Assembly: GCF_026619435.1 (NCBI RefSeq)
Contig: NZ_JAOVZQ010000001.1
Coordinates: 875,501 to 939,500 of the forward strand
Length of the DNA: 64,000 nt
From: Hoeflea ulvae
GTDB lineage: Bacteria; Pseudomonadota; Alphaproteobacteria; Rhizobiales; Rhizobiaceae
Direction: 5' to 3'
Below are positions 1-11,100 of the stretch, piece by piece. Each line of letters starts with the position of its first letter. Position 1 is the first letter of the stretch. Made by a program: the position numbers and the translations under genes. The notes under the pieces are model-generated. The model searched no databases. It was not told where the DNA came from and worked only from the letters and a program-made list of their open reading frames with translations.

Positions 1-138
1 GCTGGCTATCTCTGGTATGATGCCGCTGCCGACGATGTGAAAATTGTTGACGACCTCACCACCATTGGGATGCCGCCCAGCCAAATAGAGCGGCTGTTAA
101 GATCGCGGGAGAACCTGCCGCCACGGAGCCGCTCATAA
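1..138 (+). CDS. C-terminal end of an unidentified protein, cut by the window edge
   Basis: The first base opens an uninterrupted reading frame of 45 codons that ends in TAA. The peptide is soluble and mixed in composition, with a central DDVKIVDDL and an Arg-rich end (RSRENLPPRSRS). I do not recognise the family. The assignment rests only on the open frame and ordinary codon choice. It could be a chance frame. Confidence 0.4.
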   Translation, partial: AGYLWYDAAADDVKIVDDLTTIGMPPSQIERLLRSRENLPPRSRS

Positions 139-337
139 GTCGATAGATGTGTGACAATTCTAACCATTGGGCGGGGACACATATAGGCCAGAGATGCAGA
201 CGTCGTTCCTGATCCTTCCAGATAGCGTGTACTTCGCATGATCGACCAAGCGAAATCACCGAAGCGGCTTAACCGAAGATTATGATTGTGCACGATAGGT
301 CTACTGCACGTTTTGCCATAACTGTGGAGGTCCCATC

Positions 338-1033
338 TTGAAGAGGAACACAAAGCTCTGGCTCGCCGGGTCACTTCTGACCCTCACACTGTGCCCGCCG
401 GCAGTCGCGGATGTAACTGAGCGCTATGGGGAACTGCAGTCAGTCATTGATGCCATCAATGATCCGGACCCGCTGATGCGCTTGGCGCAGCTCGAGGAAA
501 TCCTGGAAAACGGCAATGCGACCGACATCCAGCTGGCTATACGCACCGCCTTTTCTGTCGATGACCCCAACGTTCGCTCCCTCGCTCTGCGCGCGCATTT
601 TGCTGGTTTTCGCACATTTGTCGTCACGGCTGAACTGCCCGAGAGTGTGAAGGAGGTCCTGGACGGAAGTGACAAGGATGCGGCGAAAAAGATTCTGAAT
701 GGATACTTGTTCGAATTTTTTGAAAACGTCGGGTATCAATTCAGCTTTCAGGCAGAATATCCATCGAATGCCGAGCTGGAATTCAAGACTATGCTCTTGA
801 ATAATTACCGTACACAAAACGAGTTTACCGGGTCCGGCAACATTCGTGGCGGAATGCTGACAATCACGACGCCGATCTTCTTCAACAACAACAATCATGC
901 CTGTAGCTTCGAATTTACCGAATATGAGGGCTTCACGCTGAAAGGGCTTGGCAGTTGCAACCTGAAGGGCGGCTTCCTGTTCCCGGTAGCCTTTCACCTG
1001 TTCGACGATGAAAAGGCCCCGCTTAAGGAGTGA
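338..1033 (+). CDS. Small secreted protein of unknown function
   Basis: Encodes 231 residues. The start is TTG, chosen because a strong GGAGG site lies just upstream and a signal peptide follows (KR, a hydrophobic LWLAGSLLTLTLC core, cleavage near AVAD). The mature part has an acidic, helical first half (residues 25-130) and a more beta-like second half with a FFNNNNHACSFEF stretch and two cysteines (in HACSF and GSCNL) that could form a disulfide in the periplasm. No family is recognised. It is convergent with the protease-like operon to its right. Confidence 0.7.
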   Translation: MKRNTKLWLAGSLLTLTLCPPAVADVTERYGELQSVIDAINDPDPLMRLAQLEEILENGNATDIQLAIRTAFSVDDPNVRSLALRAHFAGFRTFVVTAELPESVKEVLDGSDKDAAKKILNGYLFEFFENVGYQFSFQAEYPSNAELEFKTMLLNNYRTQNEFTGSGNIRGGMLTITTPIFFNNNNHACSFEFTEYEGFTLKGLGSCNLKGGFLFPVAFHLFDDEKAPLKE

Positions 1034-1078
1034 GTGCGACCGTTGCCGCTCAAATAGGGGCGCGCAACCTTACCCGCC

Positions 1079-2137
1079 TCAGCCTTTCACAAGGTGCAGG
1101 GTCTCAACAATGTAGCCTGCGTCTCCGGAGCCCGTGAAGCTCAGCCTCAGCCTGGATGCGCGCCGGGTGGCCATCATGCACACCGTTTCGGCGGCAAGCT
1201 CGCAACGTGCGCCGGGAACAAAGCCCTGACCGTCATTGTCTGCCTCGATGATCATTGCACCCTGGCCTGACAAGCCCTTGATGTTGATCCGCACACCCTG
1301 GATCGCTGACACACGGTCAAGATCCAGAATGAGGGAGACGCGACCGTCCACAGGCGCCAGATGCAGGGCAGAGTCACCAGAGAGAAAACTGCCGATACTT
1401 GTATCCTTCTGCGAGATCCGTCCCTTTACCAGAACCAGGCTGTCATAAGGTCGCGTCGCTTCAGCCAGGCTTCGGGTTTCCGGGGTTGGAGCTCCAATCT
1501 TCTGAAGTTCAGCGGCAATGATATCGTAGCGAAGGGCAATGCCCAGGCCCTCGTCCGGCTCGACTTCGTACAGCATGGCGATGGGGCGGCCTTTTGACAT
1601 TACAGTGCCGCCGCTCATACCCTTTTGGAACGAGGCGGAGGGATCCAGCGACGACAACACGATGATTCTTCCACCGTCGGCGTCTCGTGACAGGGCACGA
1701 AACGTAACCGACAGAGACTGGCGCTCAGTCGGTGTGGTGATCTCAAGCGTAGCCTGCTTGATGCTGTCGATGATTGGTTGAAGCGGTACTGACCTGACGC
1801 GATCTCTGCTGCACCCTTCCTTTGCAATGGCGCCGCCAACGGTCAGGAATGCAAGATCGAGGTCCTCGTCGATTGCCGCAACAGGCGATCCCGTTGGGTG
1901 CAGCCGGCCAAAACTGTCGAGAAGGTCGGGTGACGACAGAGTTCCATCCATCCGCTCCACGACATGGCGCGGCGTGGCAATGCGGCACGCGCCCGAAGCA
2001 TCCAGGAAAAGCCAGCCCTGTCCAAACGTATCGTCACCCCTAGCCAGCAAGACTGTTTCCGCCCGGGCGGACAGGGAGCCAGATCCGCACACGGCAAGCA
2101 GAACGGAGAGGACCATCAGGCGGCAAATCGGTCTCAT
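1079..2137 (-). CDS. Secreted trypsin-fold (chymotrypsin-like) serine protease candidate
   Basis: Encodes 352 residues with an N-terminal signal peptide ending near ARAE. The three trypsin-fold signatures occur in order: His in TPRHVV, Asp in DEDLDLAFL, and a nucleophile-like Ser in KGMSGGTV. This matches the spacing of DegP-like and V8-like proteases, although no PDZ domain follows. The last 130 residues look like a beta-sandwich, which could bind a ligand. It is the last gene of a three-gene operon, and its start overlaps the preceding stop in an ATGA. The catalytic assignment is from motif reading only. A dead protease used as a sensor is possible. Confidence 0.6.
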   Translation of the reverse strand: MRPICRLMVLSVLLAVCGSGSLSARAETVLLARGDDTFGQGWLFLDASGACRIATPRHVVERMDGTLSSPDLLDSFGRLHPTGSPVAAIDEDLDLAFLTVGGAIAKEGCSRDRVRSVPLQPIIDSIKQATLEITTPTERQSLSVTFRALSRDADGGRIIVLSSLDPSASFQKGMSGGTVMSKGRPIAMLYEVEPDEGLGIALRYDIIAAELQKIGAPTPETRSLAEATRPYDSLVLVKGRISQKDTSIGSFLSGDSALHLAPVDGRVSLILDLDRVSAIQGVRINIKGLSGQGAMIIEADNDGQGFVPGARCELAAETVCMMATRRASRLRLSFTGSGDAGYIVETLHLVKG

Positions 2138-3147
2138 GCTGTGGCTTCTTTGTTTTCCGGAGGCGCGGCTTGGATATCCGGCTCACTTGGCGGCTCATCA
2201 GGATCCATTTTTTCCTGACGTGAATAGGCCAGGTTGATCGCATCCATGAACATCGGCCAAAGAAGGAACGGGAGCACAAAGAAAAGCTGGAGTTTCAGGA
2301 ACACCGGATCGTTGATGAGTTGCACGAGGAGACTGAGATCAACACGGCTGCTGTTGGCACGCCCGCCTGGCGGCGTGATGGTCAGTGTAAGGGATTCCGT
2401 CGAAACGGAGACGGCAAGGCCGGGTTTATCCTCGGGAACCTTGATAAAACCGAACATCGCTGCTTCAGGATTGAGCGCAAGATCCTTATCACCCTCGATC
2501 GGCGCGGCATCGGTTTCTATGAGGCTGCCAGGTGGAATCTCCATTTCCTCAATGGCGACGTAGATTGAACCACCCCCATCCAGAATCGGTACATCTATGG
2601 TCCGACCGAAGACGTCGAGGTCGCCGCTCAGAAAGACCGGCGCTGGTCCATCACTGCGCATGGCGAAACGGGCGCCGATGCTGCCTGGTCCCCATATCGG
2701 CAGGCGTCGGGAGAGCAAGTCAGGGGCACAAGTAACATCGGCAAGCAGGATAAGCTCGCCCGCAAACGATACGGTTTCGCCGGTTTCCCTGCGAAAGTCA
2801 CCTGTCCCTTCGACAGTCACTCGCAGAGGGTTCTTGTCAATGCGCTGATAGGTCACCATGGAACCAACGCCGGGCAGAAAGGCGCCTTCTGCACACGCAC
2901 CGTCGAAGCTGCCATCGGGCCAGATGGCAATTCGAAAGCCTTGGCCGTACAGGATTGCCAGTTCCGGATTGGAGACGGCAAAGGAGACAATCTCGCTCTC
3001 GGCCTTGATCGAGGTTAGTGTTTTCGGCGTGTCGGAAATGCGATGCAACGCGTAGCTGGCCAGGAGCGCCAGACCGACCGCCAGGCCGATCGAAACGCCA
3101 ATACGCCGCCAAGCAATGTGTTCAAGCTTACTCCACATGGACAGCAT
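2134..3147 (-). CDS. Two-span membrane protein of unknown function
   Basis: Encodes 337 residues. There is one hydrophobic helix near the N-terminus (IGVSIGLAVGLALLASYAL) and another near the C-terminus (LFFVLPFLLWPMFMDAI). A large intervening domain of about 240 residues is predicted periplasmic, and a charged, Pro/Glu-rich cytoplasmic tail follows. It overlaps the upstream gene by 20 bases and the downstream protease gene by four, so the three proteins are probably made together. No family is recognised. An envelope complex with the secreted protease-like protein is an inference from the operon. Confidence 0.65.
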   Translation of the reverse strand: MLSMWSKLEHIAWRRIGVSIGLAVGLALLASYALHRISDTPKTLTSIKAESEIVSFAVSNPELAILYGQGFRIAIWPDGSFDGACAEGAFLPGVGSMVTYQRIDKNPLRVTVEGTGDFRRETGETVSFAGELILLADVTCAPDLLSRRLPIWGPGSIGARFAMRSDGPAPVFLSGDLDVFGRTIDVPILDGGGSIYVAIEEMEIPPGSLIETDAAPIEGDKDLALNPEAAMFGFIKVPEDKPGLAVSVSTESLTLTITPPGGRANSSRVDLSLLVQLINDPVFLKLQLFFVLPFLLWPMFMDAINLAYSRQEKMDPDEPPSEPDIQAAPPENKEATA

Positions 3148-3886
3148 AACGCTGTTCAGTGGTCGTGCCTGTCAGACCTCTGACGCTGATCACAAGGTGC
3201 AGCGCCTTGCCCCTCATGGTCTCGGTGACAGGAATGTCGCATATATGGGAATAGGTCACGCGCGCGCCGCCAATCGGCTTTTTACACTTCACCTTTTCCA
3301 TAGCCTCCTGGTCGTCGATCTGCAGACGGGCCTCCACTCGGCTTTGGCTGACATTGACATAGGCGAGCAAGCCGGCCGCGTCACGCTTGGCGCCGATGAT
3401 GGCCGGCACATAGGTTTTTCCGGCAAAATCGTTGCAATTTTCTGAAAGCGTAGCAAGAAGAAGAAGGCTGTCAGAGCCATACATGCTGAGCTGCTCGGCG
3501 TAACGGGTGTGCACGGGTACCTTTGGCGGGGCTGAGAATCCGCCGGCAGCACGGTACATGTTGGCGGCCCAGTAGCGTCCGTCATCTGTCATCACACGCA
3601 CACAGATCGTTGCCGGAGCGGCCTCGCTCTGCCGCAAAAGTCCCAGTCTCAGATCGTCAAGCGCGCCCTGAGTGATGGGGCCCGAATAGGCAAGCCCGGA
3701 GAGAAACTGGCCGTTGACCTGGGTGTTGCCTGCGTAGCGTTCGTTGAAATCCGGAACATTGGCGAGCTCCAGCACCGGGCTATCCGTCTGAGCAAAAGCC
3801 GTCACCGGGATCAAGAAAAGCGCGGCGATGAGCGGAAAAAGCCGTATCAGCGCGGAATGTGTAAAAAGCAATTTTATCACCGTCAT
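3128..3886 (-). CDS. Secreted protein of unknown function, first gene of the protease-like operon
   Basis: Encodes 252 residues with a signal peptide (hydrophobic LIRLFPLIAALFLIPVTAFA). The mature protein contains five cysteines, including CVRV, NCND and HICDIP, which suggests disulfides in the periplasm. No known domain is recognised. It is the promoter-proximal member of the operon with the membrane protein and the trypsin-fold protein. The 246 bases between it and the exonuclease gene hold nothing recognisable. Confidence 0.65.
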   Translation of the reverse strand: MTVIKLLFTHSALIRLFPLIAALFLIPVTAFAQTDSPVLELANVPDFNERYAGNTQVNGQFLSGLAYSGPITQGALDDLRLGLLRQSEAAPATICVRVMTDDGRYWAANMYRAAGGFSAPPKVPVHTRYAEQLSMYGSDSLLLLATLSENCNDFAGKTYVPAIIGAKRDAAGLLAYVNVSQSRVEARLQIDDQEAMEKVKCKKPIGGARVTYSHICDIPVTETMRGKALHLVISVRGLTGTTTEQRYAVHVE

Positions 3887-4132
3887 GCCCCCATAGTTCG
3901 ACCGGAGGTTGGGGCTTTAGGTGCTAAGATTCGCTTAATTGGAAACCCCACTCGCAAGTTACTGGGCAATTCACAACCGCAGGCAACGGCGTAACGATGT
4001 GAACTGTCCAGTTTCGAGTTTCTCGGCATGGAGTTGCGGGGCATCGGACATGGTCCAGCGATAGTATGGACCGGTGCACAAGTCCATAAGGTAGCGTGTG
4101 AGGGGCGTGTAGGCTTGCCCCCGAACGAGCCT

Positions 4133-5116
4133 TTATCGGATCCGCCCCGAATAACGCTGAAAGGCCGTGATCTCGAACATAGGAAGTTGCACGGGAGATC
4201 GGAGTACCTCTGACTGCAGGAATTCTACCTCTGCATCGATCAAGTCAGAGGGAACATCCTTCCACCAAGCCCGCGGGCCGATTGCTCGATCTGCATTCCA
4301 TTTGTATCCGCGATTTTTTAAGGCATCCTTCATCTCGAACGGTGCGGCATCCGCAAAGATTCGCCAAGTCGACTGGCGCGCAGCCTTTAGGACGCAGCTA
4401 AGTACACGCTCACCACTCTTTGGCAGCTTCATCGTCAGCAGAGCAATGCCGGCTTCGCAATCATCGACGGCACGGTGCGCGTCAAAGAAATAATGGAACT
4501 TGTACAAAAGGTCGGACAATCGTCGCCCCTCGAAACCTTCTCCCTTCCAAGGAACATCGCACATCGTGCAGGCCCAAGGCTTAGCTGCGAATATAGGTGA
4601 TATCCGTTCAACGAATGGCCGGTCGAAAGCGGCATTGTGGGCGAGCAGAACGTCCGTTTGTTCCACAAATGCTTCGATCGCGGGAATATCCAACCGGTGA
4701 CCAGCCACGAGCTCATCTGTTAGACCGGTAATCGCGGTGATCTCTGGAGGGATCGAAGTCGCAGGCTCATTGAACTGGTGCAGGGGCTGTCCAACTGAAA
4801 CGACCCGCCCATCAGCGCCATATTCGAACGGCATGATGGCGAGCTCTAAGATCTCACTGGTGCCAACGTCCAATCCAGTACTTTCGACGTCCAAAAACAT
4901 TCCGGTTCGATTCCTCGAGCTATCGCTTGGCTCGATGTGCTCACTAAGCTTCAGTCGTCGAAGTACCCTGAAATCGCCTGTCGCCTCTAGTCTATCCACC
5001 AGTTCTTCAAGGTTCAGATTGGGATATGTATTGGTTACATCTTGCTCCACGTCAGGTAATGCTCCGTGGCGGTTCATCTTGCATCGAGCGCGGAACGCCA
5101 AGCAGTGGCTTGTCAC
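4133..5116 (-). CDS. DEDDh-family 3'-5' exonuclease (DnaQ-like)
   Basis: Encodes 327 residues from a GTG start. An alternative ATG at 5077 would give 314 residues. All exonuclease motifs are visible: Exo I FLDVEST (Asp76, Glu78), Exo II AHNAAFD (Asp165) and Exo III HRAVDD (His214, Asp219). This makes it the DEDDh type that removes nucleotides from 3' ends using two metal ions. About 70 residues precede the domain and about 95 follow. The gene overlaps the 3' end of the giant reverse-transcriptase gene by 65 bases (26 with the inner start), so the two are translationally coupled. It probably acts on nucleic acid made or exposed by that protein. It is not the housekeeping polymerase subunit, judging by length and context. 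Confidence 0.85.
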   Translation of the reverse strand: MTSHCLAFRARCKMNRHGALPDVEQDVTNTYPNLNLEELVDRLEATGDFRVLRRLKLSEHIEPSDSSRNRTGMFLDVESTGLDVGTSEILELAIMPFEYGADGRVVSVGQPLHQFNEPATSIPPEITAITGLTDELVAGHRLDIPAIEAFVEQTDVLLAHNAAFDRPFVERISPIFAAKPWACTMCDVPWKGEGFEGRRLSDLLYKFHYFFDAHRAVDDCEAGIALLTMKLPKSGERVLSCVLKAARQSTWRIFADAAPFEMKDALKNRGYKWNADRAIGPRAWWKDVPSDLIDAEVEFLQSEVLRSPVQLPMFEITAFQRYSGRIR

Positions 5117-8100
5117 TTTTCAGCGCGTCTTCCCCTTCTTCTGGGCCTACCGTGCCGTTTGTTCCAGGTAGCCATCGATCGTCAACGTACAGCCAATCGA
5201 CAAGAGCCGGCAAAGGAGTCATTGGCGGCATTTCATAGCGCTCCGACTTGAAGGAATCTGTCCGTTTCCGAAGCCAAGCCGGATCGTCCGCAAACTCCTC
5301 GAGCACACGCAGTGCGGCCAGTGTTTCTGCAATCGCGGTCTGATAGTCGGGTGGCAGGTCCTCATCAGGAGAGCCCACGTTAGGTTTTGAGCGCCAGACA
5401 GACTCTAGTTCTAACGCCTTGGCGACTTTATAACGGGCCTCAGCGAAAGTGAGTGCCTTTCCATCGACCGTTCGTGTCCGGGGCTGACGTTGTTTGTTCG
5501 GATAGGAGCCGGGACCAGCATGGTTGCCTTTCTCCGTGGCGAATATTATCGGGAGGTGCGCAACGAGCCGCAGAGAGCGATGTTGATAATGCGGTCGGGG
5601 ACGTTGATCGGTGGTTCGCAGCAAGTCGAGATCGGCAATGACCATGGCGGCCTCGGTTTCACCGAGCGGGCCACTATGCGTATCTCCGAGCTGGAAGATG
5701 CCCGGCGCTCTAGATCCATAGGGGGTCTTGATCCCTTCTGTTCGCTTCCAGCCATCGAGACCAATGAAACCGCTCTGACCACAACTCGCATGCGGAACGA
5801 CGGCATTACAGAATACCGTAACAAGTCCAGCAGCCAAATACTGGTTCTGCCCGAAGATATGATAATCGGCAGAGCGTGTCGTCATGGCGGGAAGAACGAT
5901 GAGCGTTCTCTGGAACGTTTCTCCCCTCAACAGTGCACCGTGGGTGTCGCCCGTAACCTTGGCTGAGTTTCGAAACGCGGTCCATCGCGCGAACTCGTAA
6001 ATGTCTCTGCTTATATGGGTGAACATCGACTCGCCGCCCTTGCCGATGCCATATCTATCGGCAAGTTCGCTGTTTTCCTCAATGATGCCGACGAAGTTTG
6101 CGCTGCTGGCATGGGGGAACATTTCCGAGCAGACGAGCTCCAATGAGAACGTCCCGAGGTTGAACGGATCATTCTCGTTGACCAACAACGGGGTCCACGG
6201 CTCTGTGAATGGTGGCCTAATCAATTCTCCAGCTGCAGCGGACGGATAACGCTTTGGTCGTGCGAAATGCTCAACTCTAAGGCTCTGCTTATCCGTCCTA
6301 GTGCGCACACAGGTAAGAAGCGCCGTATGCGAGTCCCACCTATTCGTAAGCGTTGGCACTGAGCCCGCAGTGGAAGACACGAAGGGCACAATAGCCGCTT
6401 CGCTGAAATCCTGGTCAAGCTGCGTGCCATTGGGAACTCGAAAAGTGCCGCACCAAATGGTGATTTGCCGAGGCTGGGTTTTTAGCTGGCGCGTGAGCCA
6501 GTTGATGGTCTCGGGTCGCAGGCTGTATTCCGGAAACACAAGTCCATCGACCTTGAAATCAGCGCATGCCTTCAGAACTTCTCGTATGAGCGCGCGGCGG
6601 CGGTGTTCGGAAGTCGAAAGGAATACGCCGCCGCCTTTGACTTTTACCGGGTCGGCCTCCTTGTCTCCAGCTGCAGAGACCAGACCTTCATATCTTCCCC
6701 CGTTATGTCCCGGGCTGTAATAGCTGTCGGCGACATCCCATTGAATCAGCGCAACCCTATGTGTACCAGGATTCTTCGCCTTGGAACGATCTCCCCAAGA
6801 GCGAATGCGTTTTGTGTCAATCAACGCCAGCGCGTCATCCAGAGTGTTGGGATCCGACGGCGCTGGTTGATCCATAGCTTTATCTGGTGAGGTGCCGACC
6901 TCCGGGCCAGCTGCGGGATCCTCAATAATAGTCTCACCAGCTTCAGAATCCGGCATCACCTCCGGTGCCACTTTGTGCTCCCCCGAAGGGGTTTCAGTTT
7001 GGAACGGCTTTCCGAAAGCCGCCTCTCCAAGCTTGCGCGAAACGAGGTGCAGACCGAGAATTTGATCGCCACAACGCGAGATTGAATAAGGGAATCGCAA
7101 ACGGCTACCGTCCGGATAGGCTTCCATTTTGGCACCCCGCTCGCCCCGTACATACGACACGTCAATCTGCCACTCGGCAAGGCTGACAGAACTGCCGTCG
7201 GCGAGCCGGATGATTGGGCGGTTGGCTTGACTGTCATTTGTTCGAGGGGGCGATATTGAAACTTCGTTGCTCACGGTTATGTCAGTTGCGTCGGTGACCT
7301 GCCGCAATAGCAATGGCAGATCGGAGGGGCGTTGCGAAAGCAGCTTGTCGAATACGTCCCACGGCCAATTGGGTGCATTCGCGTTCGCTTTCGAACTGCT
7401 CGCGAAATATTGAAGAAGGTTTTGGAGCGCAGTTTCGGCGCTGGCTAGCCCGGCATGTGCCTGCCATAGAGTTGGGCGGGCAAGGTCGCTTCGCTGGCGT
7501 ACGGGAACGACCTGGATCAGGATGGCGACGAGCACTACCCAGCCGGCGGGTGTGATCTGGTCGCGGACGAAATTGAGGCCCCGGCGTTGGCCAAGAACTA
7601 CTTGGGAGAACGCGCGCACGACCTTGTTCGTCTGCATGGCGAGGCCCGGTTCGTTGGTCGCAGACCTGTCATTAAGCATAATCAAATCGAGGCCCACAAT
7701 GTCCGACACCCAGGCAAGATCAAACTCGGCGTCGGACAGGCGGTTCAGCGAGTCCTCGGGTAAGGCGGCAGCAATTTCAAAAGCTAACGCCCGCAGATCA
7801 GCGATTGCCGCCAGCACCTCAGCGCCTGCCTCGAGTGCGTTTAACGAGTCCGCGGTGTCTCCGGGAAGATCTATTCCCGCATGCCCGATCGCTGTCGACA
7901 ATATCTGCCAGGCCGAAGCACCGCGTCGATGCGGCAACGACGGCGGGACAGCGATGTTCCAATGTTTAGCTGCTTCAGGAAGTGCGCGGCTCACTCGTCT
8001 GGTCGCCGCGGCGAGAAGCTCTGCCGGATTCCCGTTCGAAGTTAGGTCGTGGAGAACATTCACTCGCTCGCTCATGAACATTCCTTCCGCGACGGCTGCG

Positions 8101-11100
8101 ACCAAGCACGATGCAGCTGCCGCAGCAGTGCCTGCGCGATCAAAATTCTCAAGAAGCGTCAGAGCGCGGCGAATGCGTATGGGAATCGGATTGTCTGGCG
8201 TACCCTCGCCAGGTCCCCACTGGTCGGCCCCAGAAAGGCGCGGAAGCACGCGGGCGACAATCGCTTCTCGCCGATGGAAATCCTCATCCAGCGCAGTTTC
8301 TGCGTGGGCATCCATCCCGGCATCATCGTCATGAGATGGCTCGGCGCGATTGCAGGCATCCCGTACAGCCCATCCATACCGCCAGTGATCCGCGCCATCA
8401 GCGTAGACACTGCGCGCCTCCAGCGAGGGCCCGACGCGGATGAACGCATGGCCATCAACGCTCGACCGAAGGGCGGGCCATGAAATCAGCTGCACGCTCG
8501 AGAAGTCGATGACGCCATCCGTCATGATGCCGAAGAAGGAGAACGCCGTTGGCACAGGTACGCGCCCAGCATCAAGGTCGATCTGTTGTGCGAACTGAGT
8601 AAATCCGGCCCGATAGAGGTTTGCGATTTCTGAGGGGAGCCATTTGCGAGCTTTTTCAACCAACAGCCTGCTGCCTTCAGGAAGTGTGGCTTCTCGCAAG
8701 GCGATTCCGGGTACTGACTGATCATTCAAGTCTGTCCATGTCACGCCAAGCGGCGGCGCTTCCGCAGTGTCGGGCGGCGATGCGAGCAGCAATCGGCCAT
8801 CATCGGGACACCACAAGAGAATGCCGGAGGCTTTAAGGCCAGGTGGCGACGGCAATGGGACTGCATTCGCAACGCGGGCAATCATCTGCGTCAATCGTGG
8901 CCTGCGTAATACGATTTCGCCGAACACTGAGTATGTTAAATTGACCAATGTCGCGGCAGCATCCAATTCGACTTCAGTTGGTGGCGCGGTGCTGCAATCG
9001 ATGTCTTTGCCCGGAGCCCAGATACTCAGTATCGATTTGGCGACGCTGACGACCTTGTTAGGGTCCTGCAATTCGGAAACGGAAAATATGGCGGGACCTT
9101 CATCACCTCCAAGGGCTTCGGCGCGCTGGAGTTCGACGAGCGTCTGATTAAGGCGGGAGAAAGCGGCCTTCGCGGATTGTCTGCTTGCAACAACCAAGCC
9201 CGGCAATGGGCGTGCGAACGCGGCGTCGTGTTTCAGCAGCGAGTGAAGCAAGCCTTCCGGCAGCACCTCGCCAAGACAAACGTTCGGCAGCAGGAATTTG
9301 TGTAGGCTGGTGAATTGGAACGTGCGGTCGCGGGGGCCTAGCTTCTCCGCGGCGAGGGAGGCCATATTTCCAATCTGGCAGCGAGTGTCGAAGCGCGAAA
9401 GCAGTCGATTATCGTTACAGTCGAGGAGCAGCGTTTCAAGCGGTGTAAACGGGTCATCTAGCACAGCCGTAGACAAAGTCAGCAAGTTTCGCTCAATTCG
9501 CTCGCACAATTCTTGCCCGAATGTTCCGGGAGGAACGGCGAATCGCAACGCCCGGTCCAAGCCCTCCATCGCTGCCATTGCAATATCGAGTCGGTCGGTT
9601 TCGTCCGCGAGCGGCAATACGCCTGGTTCGGCTTCGGCTAAAAGTTTTGCAAAGGACGCTGCGAGTTCCTCGCCCGACGCATTCTCTAAATTGTCAGATG
9701 CGAAGCACCAAAGTCGACGATACGCATTCGCCCGGTCATTGAACCGGATTTCGGTTGCGCTCAGTGCTGTGCCAATTTTGACCACGCCAATATCGGCATT
9801 TGCCGGGTTGTCCAGATCTGGGTCAAAAAGTAGCCCGAGTGCCGTACGGCGATCGATTTCGCCTGCGTCAGCAAGCGGATCCATCGCCTCTGTCGTTGGC
9901 AAATCGGCAAGCGCTCCTGAAAAGCCGAAGCCAGCGCGGTTGTCAGTGATCCAGCCGCGAGCCTGCGCCCGCGTCATTGGCGGCGGCGTCACATTCTTGC
10001 GATTGAGCGACAACCCCTTCAGGGAGACCAATGACTCGATTTTACGGCGGAGTTGGGCGGCGGTTTCGAAATCCCTACAGATGATAACTATATCGTCGAC
10101 ATAGCGAGCGTAGGCGGCCGAGCATCGGTCTTGATCGCGGGTTTCGTCTGGTACGACCTCTTGCTCATTCAGCCTAGCAACTTCGGCGCCCATCATGTCG
10201 TCGAGATCAAACAGCGAGATATTCGCGAGGTATGCTGAAAGGTCAGGCCCCTGCGGAATGCCACGTTTAGAGTCGGAGGAAGCTTCTTTTCCAGTGATTG
10301 GATCAAAGTAGCGGAGCCCGAAGCTGTGCTGGAGTAGGAATCGTGTAAAAGCCTCGGCCCGTCCCGTTGCGTCCTCGTGTTCTGAGGGAGCGAGCAAAGG
10401 CGCGAAGGAGCCAATATCGCCATCGGCAAAATTCAAGCCGTGGAGCGCTCGTTCGAGCGGCTGCGCAAGTGCGTCGCCGAATACGTCGGACCGAATGTGA
10501 TCGTAGAAACCGGTGATATCGAGGCGCAGAATCTGCATCTCTTCATGCCGAAAATGTTTGATACGGCCATCGATAAAATCGATGAACGAGCGCCAACACT
10601 CGAAATAGGGCCGGAAAATGCCCTCACGTCGTGGCGGCTTGAGTCCGTTTACGATCGCCATGTCGATCTGATAAGCAAAACTTAATGCGGGTTGTTTTCG
10701 TCCGCTACCGGTCTTGAAAATGCCGTCATCGCCTTCCCCGTCGCGCGCATAGCGTATGGCGGGGATGCTATCCGCAAAACTTGGACAATCGTCGCGATCT
10801 CGCAGTAGTTCGACGAGGGCGTATTGTTGGAGAATTGCATCGTGCGCGACCGGTCCAGACTTTAGCCGATACTTTCCGTTTCCTTTGGGCACCTGCCGCG
10901 CCAAGAGCGGACTCGCCGGTCCGTCGGATGCCGCCAGCCTTTCACGATGAATGTGAAAGAGCGGAGACGCGGCGATTGCCAGCCGCTCCCATGCTTCATC
11001 ATCGAGTGGATACTCGCGGCGCGAAGTCGATGAGCGCCCGAGGGTTAACGCAGTCAGAAGGTCTGAGCGATCATCTGCCGGATCCCGTAATTTCTGGAGG

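Noticed and set aside
6..374. Minus-strand 122-codon frame at the left edge
   Set aside because: It overlaps the start region of the signal-peptide gene at 338 and its composition looks random. The plus-strand partial frame 1-138 is more natural.
7522..8334. Several plus-strand open frames of 100-270 codons inside the RT gene
   Set aside because: They are shadows of a very long GC-rich gene. Their composition is Ser/Arg/Ala-rich and they hold no motifs.
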